Shown: piece by piece, positions 22,196-27,541 of the stretch
Layout of the letters: each line of letters starts with the position of its first letter
Numbering within the stretch: the first letter of the stretch is position 1
Assembly (NCBI GenBank): GCA_934525325.1
Contig: CAKSZE010000017.1
Coordinates: forward strand, 1-27,541
Reading direction: 5' to 3'
DNA length: 27,541 nucleotides
DNA from: an uncultured Faecalibacterium sp.
Lineage (GTDB): Bacteria; Bacillota; Clostridia; Oscillospirales; Ruminococcaceae
Made by a program: the position numbers and the translations under genes
Notes under the pieces: model-generated
What the model saw: the letters and a program-made list of their open reading frames with translations, nothing else
Told to the model about the DNA's origin: nothing
Databases searched by the model: none

Positions 22196-23389
22196 TCAGA
22201 CGGCGCGGCGCGTTTGCAGCAGCCAGAGGACCAGCGCCGAAAGCACCCCGGCTGCCAGCAGGACATCTGCCGGGTGTGCAGTCCAGTGCTGGAAAGCACT
22301 GCCATAGGCTGCCTGCCCGATGGGCTGTGTCAGGCAGGCCAGCACGGAGAGGCAGGCTGTCGTCTTGCCCAGCTGTGCCTGCGGCACTAACACCTGCAGC
22401 TGCGCAAAGAACCACACATTGAACAGCGCCGCCACGGCCATAAACACACCTCCCAGCACCAGAATGCTGCCGAACTGCAGCGCGGGCACCCGGAGGGCAA
22501 GACCCAGCGCGGCGCACACGCCGCTGAGCGCCAGCAAAAGATGTGTGCCACTGCGGATGGGATGCCGGACAAAAACAGTTCCCGCCAGCACGCCGCCTAA
22601 AATGCCGCCCGCGCTCAACACCGCCTGCACAAGACCAAGGGAGGCATCACTTTTCTGCAAAGTCTGTACCACCAGCACGGGGACACCCACAGTGAGGGCA
22701 GGGACTTCCAGCAGGTTTACAGCCGCCATGGCGGCAGCTAACTGCAGCACCGCAGCCTGCCCGGTGAGAAACTGCGCACTTTCCCGCAGGTCGGTACACA
22801 GAGAACGGACGGAGAGTTTTGTGTCCCGTGGGACATCCTGTGGGATGTGCAGGCACAGCTCCATCCCGGCGGAAAGTGCAAAGCAGCCGCCGCAGAGCGC
22901 CAGCAGACCCCGGATACCGATGTGCTCCAGCAGAACAGCACCCAGCAGGGGGCCGAGAAGCTCGTCCACGGTATCCACCAGCTGGATGACTGCGTTGCCG
23001 CGCAGCAGCTGGGTACCGTTCAGCAATAGGGGCAGACAGGCGCGTACCACGGGCTGGTAAAGCCCCTGAATAGCGTACAGGCTGCTCAGTACGGTCAGGA
23101 TCAGCGGAAGTAATGGCAGATGCGGCAGTCCGGCAGCGGCGGCTGCCGAAATACCGGCAGTCACCAGATCAAGCAGCGCCATCAGGCGGGCTTTACGGCA
23201 GCGGTCTGCCAGTGCACCGCCGGTCAGCATTCCGGCCAGAGCGGGCAGCATGGCCAGCGCGGTGATGCCGCCGTACAGCGCAGCGGAACCGGTCTGCCGC
23301 AGCAGATACAGCGGCAGCGCAAACCGCAGGGCGGCATTGCCGAACAGGGAGACGATCTGCCCGAGGACGATGAGGGAAAAAGCGTTCAT
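22196..23389 (-). CDS. Major facilitator superfamily exporter, TetR-controlled
   Basis: A 397-residue membrane protein with about twelve hydrophobic helices. The MFS motif between helices 2 and 3 is GGALADRCRKARLM. The N-terminus (MNAFSLIVLGQIVSLFGNAALRFALPLYLL) resembles macrolide-efflux-type MFS proteins. Its substrate is unknown. AGGAGGTT before the ATG gives a strong start. A TACAGACC/GGTCTGTA palindrome directly upstream, and a TetR gene further upstream on the same strand, indicate drug- or metabolite-induced expression. The preceding tetR gene has its own terminator, so this gene appears to have a separate operator-controlled promoter. Confidence 0.88.
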   Translation of the reverse strand: MNAFSLIVLGQIVSLFGNAALRFALPLYLLRQTGSAALYGGITALAMLPALAGMLTGGALADRCRKARLMALLDLVTAGISAAAAAGLPHLPLLPLILTVLSSLYAIQGLYQPVVRACLPLLLNGTQLLRGNAVIQLVDTVDELLGPLLGAVLLEHIGIRGLLALCGGCFALSAGMELCLHIPQDVPRDTKLSVRSLCTDLRESAQFLTGQAAVLQLAAAMAAVNLLEVPALTVGVPVLVVQTLQKSDASLGLVQAVLSAGGILGGVLAGTVFVRHPIRSGTHLLLALSGVCAALGLALRVPALQFGSILVLGGVFMAVAALFNVWFFAQLQVLVPQAQLGKTTACLSVLACLTQPIGQAAYGSAFQHWTAHPADVLLAAGVLSALVLWLLQTRRAV

Positions 23390-23411
23390 GGGAACCTCCT
23401 GTTTTTTTATT

Positions 23412-23430
23412 TACAGACCGCTGGTCTGTA
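23412..23430 (-). promoter_or_regulatory. TetR-type operator upstream of the MFS exporter
   Basis: A perfect inverted repeat, TACAGACC-GCT-GGTCTGTA, with 8-base arms around 3 bases. It lies just upstream of the exporter's AGGAGG. A related copy stands in front of the tetR gene, which supports joint control. Confidence 0.8.
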
Positions 23431-23439
23431 TTTGCGTAC

Positions 23440-23463
23440 AAAAAAGGGCGGAGCGTTCCGCCC
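23440..23463 (-). terminator. Terminator of the tetR gene
   Basis: On the minus strand a stem GGGCGGA/TCCGCCC (23457-23463 with 23446-23452) has a 4-base loop and is followed by six T residues (23440-23445). It starts 7 bases after the tetR stop codon and ends just before the exporter operator. Confidence 0.8.
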
Positions 23464-23470
23464 GGAAAAT

Positions 23471-24115
23471 TCAGTCCTTGACCGGTGTGCACAGCTGCAC
23501 CAGCTGTTCGGCCTGTGCATCCGTCAAAAGATCCAGCCCAAGCGCATGGGTCATTTGCTGAAACACGAGATTCCGCGCCCGCTGCTGGGCCGGCGTGGTG
23601 GGGCGCGTTTGGGGAGAGAGCCAGATGTCTGCCAGCACGAACAGCGCTTCCGCCAGCGCGTTGGCATCGGCGGCGTGGATGGAGCCGTCTGCCATGCCCT
23701 GCCGGATCATGGGTGCAATGCACTCCGGGGCCAGATGTGCTTCAATGTTGACCAGCTCCATGGCAAGGAACTGCGGGTTGCTGCACAGGTGCGGCAAAGT
23801 CTGCGCGATCTGCTGCTGCCGCTGCCCGGCAAAGGATGCTGCAAACACCGCCTGCAGCTTTTGCAGCCCGGTCAGAGCCGGGTCGTCCCGGATATGGCGC
23901 AGCGGCTCCCACATCTGGTCGCCCAAACGGTCACCGACGCGCTGCGCGATCTCCTCCTTGGAGCGGAAGTGGTGGTACACCGCCCCTTTGGAAAGCTTTG
24001 TGGCATCGATGATGTCCTGCAGGGTGGTATTCTGGTAGCCCTTCTGGATAAAGAGCAGGGCGGCGGCGTCCAGGATCTTTTCTACAGTCTGTTCCGGGTA
24101 TTTGTTGCGCGGCAT
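23471..24115 (-). CDS. TetR-family transcriptional repressor
   Basis: A 214-residue repressor. The N-terminal TetR helix-turn-helix spans about residues 8-55: VEKILDAAALLFIQKGYQNTT, then LQDIIDATKLSKGAVYHHFRSKEEI. The C-terminal ligand-binding domain is family-specific, so the inducer cannot be read from it. AAGGAG 8 bases upstream supports the start at 24115; the much longer open frame upstream is the antisense of the flavoprotein gene. Operators with the same half-site (GGTCTGTA) precede both this gene and the MFS exporter, so it should repress both. Confidence 0.92.
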   Translation of the reverse strand: MPRNKYPEQTVEKILDAAALLFIQKGYQNTTLQDIIDATKLSKGAVYHHFRSKEEIAQRVGDRLGDQMWEPLRHIRDDPALTGLQKLQAVFAASFAGQRQQQIAQTLPHLCSNPQFLAMELVNIEAHLAPECIAPMIRQGMADGSIHAADANALAEALFVLADIWLSPQTRPTTPAQQRARNLVFQQMTHALGLDLLTDAQAEQLVQLCTPVKD

Positions 24116-24132
24116 GGCAGATGCTCCTTTTT

Positions 24133-24151
24133 TACAAACAAACGGTCTGTA
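24133..24151 (-). promoter_or_regulatory. TetR-type operator in front of the tetR gene
   Basis: TACAAACA-AAC-GGTCTGTA. One half-site is identical to the exporter operator; the other differs at two of eight positions. It sits directly downstream of the tetR -10, at the expected transcription start. The degenerate half suggests weaker binding than at the exporter. Confidence 0.75.
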
Positions 24152-24154
24152 AAA

Positions 24155-24183
24155 AGAATACCGCAGCCCGGCGGCTTTGTCAA
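24155..24183 (-). promoter_or_regulatory. Promoter of the tetR gene
   Basis: On the minus strand a perfect TTGACA (24178-24183), 17 bases, TATTCT (24155-24160). The operator begins 4 bases downstream, so bound repressor would block initiation. Confidence 0.8.
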
Positions 24184-24226
24184 GAGGGGCAGAACCGAAA
24201 ATCCATTCATTTCCTGCGGCGCTGCA

Positions 24227-24255
24227 TTGCTTTTGTGCGGGGTTTCTGGTATGAT
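24227..24255 (+). promoter_or_regulatory. Promoter of the YhiN-type flavoprotein gene
   Basis: TTGCTT (24227-24232), 17 bases, TATGAT (24250-24255), about 38 bases before the start codon. It is divergent from the tetR promoter. Confidence 0.7.
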
Positions 24256-24292
24256 ACAATAGAATCAACAGGCGATTTTGGGAGGATGACAG

Positions 24293-25585
24293 ATGGCAAG
24301 GGTTTTGATCGTGGGAGCCGGGGCAGCCGGACTGATGGCGGCGGGTGCCGCCGTGCGGCAGGGACATCAGGTGACGGTGCTGGAGCATACCGACAAGCCC
24401 GGGCAGAAGATCCTTGTCACCGGCAAGGGGCGCTGCAACGTGACCAACGACTGCCCGGCAGAAGAGTTTTTGCGCCATGTGCGCACGAACCCGCGCTTTC
24501 TGTACTCCTCGCTGGGGGCGTTCCCCCCGGCAAAGACCATGGAGCTGTTCGAGGCTTTGGGCGTGGAACTGAAGGTGGAACGCGGACGCCGGGTGTTCCC
24601 GGTATCGGATAAGGCTGAGGAGATCCGGCAGGCGCTGCTGCGCTATGCGCAGGACGCCGACATCGTCTATGACGGCGCGAAAAAGCTGCTGCTGGAAGAG
24701 GTCGTGCCTGAGGCAGAGCCCGCCCCGGCGGCAGAGGAAAACCCGCGCCATCCCAAAAAGAAAAAAGCAGGCCCGGCGCTGCGCTGCGTGGGCGTGCGGG
24801 GCACTTCTGGCAGGGAGTACCGGGCAGATGCGGTGCTGGTAGCCACCGGCGGCGTAAGCTACCCCACCACCGGCTCTACCGGTGACGGTTATAAGCTGGC
24901 ACAGCAGGCGGGGCACACCCTTGTGGAGCCGGTGCCCAGTCTGGTCAGCCTTGTCAGCCGGGACCCGGACTGCAAAAAGATGATGGGTCTGGCGCTGAAA
25001 AACGTCACACTGACCCTGCTGGAGGACGGCAAGGCCATCTTTGACGAGCAGGGCGAGATGCTGTTTACCCACTTTGGCATCAGCGGGCCGCTGACCCTGA
25101 GCGCGTCCAGCCATCTGGGGGATATGAAAAAGCACAGGTACATTGCGGAGATCGACCTGAAACCTGCCCTGAGCGAGGAGCAGCTGTACGACCGCATCAC
25201 CCGGGACTTTGCCCTGCTGGCAAACCATGCGGCGCAGGGTGCGCTGGTCAAGCTGCTGCCTTCCAGTATGCAGCCGGTGATGGTGGCGCGCTGGGGCATC
25301 GACCCCGCCACTAAGGCAAACCAGATCACCCGGGAGCAGAAGCGGGAGCTGGTGCAGCTGGTCAAGCACTGGCAGGTGCCTATTGATGCCCGGGGCGACC
25401 TTGCCCACGCAGTCATCACCAGCGGCGGCGTATCGGTGCGGGAGGTAGACCCCAAGACCATGCAGAGCAAAAAGGCGCTGGGGCTGTACTTCGCGGGCGA
25501 GGTGTTGGACGTGGACGCCTACACCGGCGGCTACAATCTGCAGATCGCTTTCTGCACTGCACAAAGCTTTGCGAATAACCTGTAA
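24293..25585 (+). CDS. NAD(P)/FAD-dependent oxidoreductase, HI0933/YhiN (BaiN) family
   Basis: A 430-residue flavoprotein. The FAD-binding GxGxxG motif is VLIVGAGAAGLMAAGAA near the N-terminus. The family signatures GQKILVTGKGRCNVTN (about residues 38-53) and ATGGVSYPTTGSTGDGYKLA follow, with a C-terminal FAD contact LYFAGEVLDVDAYTGGYNLQIA. The reaction of this family is mostly unproven; one clostridial member (BaiN) was reported to reduce bile acid intermediates, so a bile acid role is possible but not shown by sequence. A charged, Lys-rich insert (about residues 142-162, ending PKKKKAGPA) is unusual. GGGAGGA upstream supports the start. Confidence 0.9.
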   Translation: MARVLIVGAGAAGLMAAGAAVRQGHQVTVLEHTDKPGQKILVTGKGRCNVTNDCPAEEFLRHVRTNPRFLYSSLGAFPPAKTMELFEALGVELKVERGRRVFPVSDKAEEIRQALLRYAQDADIVYDGAKKLLLEEVVPEAEPAPAAEENPRHPKKKKAGPALRCVGVRGTSGREYRADAVLVATGGVSYPTTGSTGDGYKLAQQAGHTLVEPVPSLVSLVSRDPDCKKMMGLALKNVTLTLLEDGKAIFDEQGEMLFTHFGISGPLTLSASSHLGDMKKHRYIAEIDLKPALSEEQLYDRITRDFALLANHAAQGALVKLLPSSMQPVMVARWGIDPATKANQITREQKRELVQLVKHWQVPIDARGDLAHAVITSGGVSVREVDPKTMQSKKALGLYFAGEVLDVDAYTGGYNLQIAFCTAQSFANNL

Positions 25586-25640
25586 AAAACAGCGCAGTCA
25601 ATTCCCTGCGTACTATTATATATAATAAGGAGAACATATC

Positions 25641-26309
25641 ATGGTATCTGTTGCAATTGATGGGCCTGCGGGTGCAGGCAAATCCACTCTGGCACGCCGT
25701 CTGGCGGCAGAGCTGGGCTATATCTATGTGGACACCGGTGCAATGTACCGCGCCATCGGCCTGTACGCCCTGCGCGCGGGCAAGGACCCCAAGGACAATG
25801 CGGCGGTGGATGCCCTGCTGCCGGAAATAGAGCTGCGGCTGGCCTCCATTGCGGGCGAGCAGCACATCTACTTAAAGGACGAGGACGTGAGCACCGCCAT
25901 CCGCACCGAAGCTGCGGGCATGGCAGCTTCTGCCGTGGGTGCAAACCCCGCTGTGCGGGCATTTTTGCTGGACTTGCAGCGCAGCATGGCAAAAAAGCAG
26001 GATGTGCTGATGGACGGTCGGGATATCGGCACGGTGGTGCTGCCGGACGCTACGGTGAAGATCTTCCTGACCGCCAGCCCGGAGGCACGCGCCACCCGCC
26101 GCTGGAAGGAGTATCAGGCTAAGGGCATCGACACCCCCTACGAGGAAGTGCTGGCAGACGTGAAACAGCGGGACTATCAGGATACCCACCGCGCTGCCGC
26201 CCCGCTGAAGCAGGCAGAGGACGCTGTGCTGCTGGATACTTCGGAGCTGGATTTTGAGCAGAGCCTTGACGCCATGAAGCAGATCATTGCCAAAAAGATC
26301 GGCGGATAA
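25641..26309 (+). CDS. cmk: Cytidylate kinase
   Basis: A 222-residue kinase converting CMP or dCMP to the diphosphate. The P-loop is DGPAGAGKST (residues 7-16), followed by YVDTGAMYRAI (about 29-39) and MDGRDIGTVVLPDA in the CMP-binding region. AAGGAG 8 bases before the ATG fixes the start. Upstream is a very AT-rich tract (TATATATAATAA, 25616-25627) that could hold a -10, but no good -35 is present. It begins the cmk-plsC-ispH series, a common arrangement in Clostridia. Confidence 0.96.
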   Translation: MVSVAIDGPAGAGKSTLARRLAAELGYIYVDTGAMYRAIGLYALRAGKDPKDNAAVDALLPEIELRLASIAGEQHIYLKDEDVSTAIRTEAAGMAASAVGANPAVRAFLLDLQRSMAKKQDVLMDGRDIGTVVLPDATVKIFLTASPEARATRRWKEYQAKGIDTPYEEVLADVKQRDYQDTHRAAAPLKQAEDAVLLDTSELDFEQSLDAMKQIIAKKIGG

Positions 26310-26332
26310 AACAAACAGGACAGGAATAGAAA

Positions 26333-26944
26333 ATGGTACTATATTATATTCTGGTGCCCCTTGCGTGGCTTGTGTGGCACATCGGCTTCCGCATCCGGGT
26401 GGAGGGGCGCGAAAACCTGAAAAAGGTGCAGACGAAGGGCTATATCCTTGCGCCCACCCATGTGTCGGCCATCGACCCGGTGTTCATCGTCGTTACCCGG
26501 TGGGGCAGGCGGATGGTGGTGTTCGCCAAAAAGGAGCTGTTCGAGATCAATGCCTTTCTGACCTGGTTCTTCCGCTGCTGCGGCGGCGTGTGCGTCCGCG
26601 GCACCAAGGACGAGATGGCGGTCATCTCCCAGACGGTGGAAGCCTGCAAGCAGGGCAAGACCCTGCTCATCTTCCCGGAGGGCACCCGCGAAAAGGAGGG
26701 CAAACTTCTGCCCCCCAAGAGCGGCCTTTTTGTCATTGCCGCCGAGGCCGGGGTGGACGTTGTGCCCTGCCGCATCCTGTACGACACCCCGGACGGAAAG
26801 ATGCACCTGTTCTGCAAGGTGCGGGTGATCTACGGCGAGCCGATGCCCGCAGCACAGTTTGCCATGGAGGGCCGCCGGGACACCAAAAAGCTCCGTGCCA
26901 ACAAGCAGGCACTGCTGGAAGCATGGGAAAAGATGGGGGCGTAA
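26333..26944 (+). CDS. plsC: 1-acyl-sn-glycerol-3-phosphate acyltransferase
   Basis: A 203-residue membrane-associated acyltransferase that adds the second acyl chain in phosphatidic acid synthesis. It has an N-terminal hydrophobic helix, the catalytic HxxxxD motif HVSAID (His43, Asp48) and the glycerol-phosphate-binding FPEGTR (114-119). It starts 23 bases after cmk with a modest ribosome binding site (ACAGGA), and ispH begins 3 bases after its stop codon. Confidence 0.94.
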   Translation: MVLYYILVPLAWLVWHIGFRIRVEGRENLKKVQTKGYILAPTHVSAIDPVFIVVTRWGRRMVVFAKKELFEINAFLTWFFRCCGGVCVRGTKDEMAVISQTVEACKQGKTLLIFPEGTREKEGKLLPPKSGLFVIAAEAGVDVVPCRILYDTPDGKMHLFCKVRVIYGEPMPAAQFAMEGRRDTKKLRANKQALLEAWEKMGA

Positions 26945-26947
26945 GAG

Positions 26948-27541
26948 ATGGAGATCCGTTTGGCGAAAACGGCGGGGTTCTGCTTTGGTGTGAACCGTGC
27001 CGTGGAACTGACCTATGGTCTGCTGGCCGAGGGGCATAAGGTGGCAACACTGGGCCCGCTGATCCACAACCCGCAGGCGGTGGAGGATATGCAGCGCAAG
27101 GGCGCACAGGTAGTGGACACCGTGCGGGATGTGCCTGCCGGGTGCGAGGTGGTCATCCGCAGCCACGGGGTGCCCCGCAGCGTTTACGATGAGCTGGAAG
27201 CACACGGCATCCCGTACCACGACGCCACCTGCCCCTTTGTGCAGAAGATCCAGCGCATTGCCGCACAGGCTGAAAAAGAGGGTGCGGTGCTGCTGGTGGC
27301 GGGGGATAAGACCCACCCGGAGGTGCAGGGCATCGTGGGACACACCCGGGGCGAGGTGTTCGTTTTTGCCGATTTAGCCGAGTTAGAGGCGTGGAACGGC
27401 CCTTCTGACCCCCAAAAACCCCTTTTTGCAGTTGCACAGACCACATTTCAGGTAACAAAATGGAAAGAAAGTTCGGAGTTTCTCAAAAAAGCCTATACAA
27501 ACGCCCGAATTTTTGATACAATATGTAATGCGACGTGGGCG
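26948..27541 (+). CDS. ispH: 4-hydroxy-3-methylbut-2-enyl diphosphate reductase, 5' part (partial)
   Basis: The frame is open from the ATG at 26948 to the window end (198 codons). IspH (LytB) is the last enzyme of the MEP isoprenoid pathway, making IPP and DMAPP with an iron-sulfur cluster. All three cluster cysteines are visible: Cys12 in AGFCFGVNRAV, Cys95 in HDATCPFVQ and Cys193 in DTICNATWA. The active-site segments SHGVP and THPEVQG are also present. It begins 3 bases after plsC. In several Clostridia ispH is fused to ribosomal protein S1 domains; the C-terminus is outside the window, so this cannot be judged. Confidence 0.95.
   Translation, partial: MEIRLAKTAGFCFGVNRAVELTYGLLAEGHKVATLGPLIHNPQAVEDMQRKGAQVVDTVRDVPAGCEVVIRSHGVPRSVYDELEAHGIPYHDATCPFVQKIQRIAAQAEKEGAVLLVAGDKTHPEVQGIVGHTRGEVFVFADLAELEAWNGPSDPQKPLFAVAQTTFQVTKWKESSEFLKKAYTNARIFDTICNATWA

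Noticed and set aside
24116..25564. The tetR gene extended upstream to a 697-codon protein
   Set aside because: The extension is antisense to the flavoprotein gene. The TetR fold begins at 24115, right after a ribosome binding site, operator and promoter.
1..27541. tRNA or rRNA genes, insertion sequences, prophage genes
   Set aside because: None was recognised by reading. The gaps between genes are short and mostly filled by terminators, promoters and the repeats listed.

Overview
The window looks like chromosomal DNA from a GC-rich gut clostridium of the Oscillospiraceae (Ruminococcaceae) type, most likely Faecalibacterium or a close relative. This is an inference. It rests on high-GC Firmicutes-style genes with AGGAGG-like ribosome binding sites, the style of the lipoprotein leader on the solute-binding protein, the cmk-plsC-ispH order, and intergenic double-hairpin repeats of a kind I associate with that group. 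No similarity search was run.

Layout. 1-30: the first ten codons of serC, reading out of the window. 31-673: no gene; a 300-bp array of paired-hairpin repeat modules. 674-2573: a BlaI/MecI-type repressor and a citrate synthase with a near-perfect promoter. 2666-12046, all on the minus strand: a ClpP-like TepA protease, an FtsK/SpoIIIE translocase, an AT-rich PstI/BsuBI-type restriction-modification pair, a YgiQ-type radical SAM protein and a ComEC-like metallo-hydrolase lipoprotein. 12168-13552: rex (NADH/NAD+ sensor) and tdk (thymidine kinase) on the plus strand. 13553-14110: a 558-bp gene-free control region with three copies of a 13-mer, several GTATAC sites and a promoter.

14111-21223 is a pectin-derived oligosaccharide locus. 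A solute-binding lipoprotein is followed by a terminator that probably lets some transcripts through, then two ABC permeases, a convergent AraC-type regulator, a GH28 polygalacturonase and a GH105 unsaturated uronyl hydrolase. Neither hydrolase has a signal peptide and there is no transporter ATPase gene. The likely scheme is uptake of oligogalacturonides or rhamnogalacturonides using a shared ATPase encoded elsewhere, followed by breakdown in the cytoplasm.

21386-24115: an M23 peptidase resembling SpoIIQ, then an MFS exporter and its TetR repressor with two recognisable operators. 24293-27541: a YhiN/HI0933-type flavoprotein, then cmk, plsC and the 5' part of ispH.

The observations I rate highest are an imperfect 14-bp direct repeat that exactly brackets the AT-rich restriction-modification module, stem-preserving variation in the hairpin repeat modules at 340-640, and the repeated-motif control region at 13565-14052.
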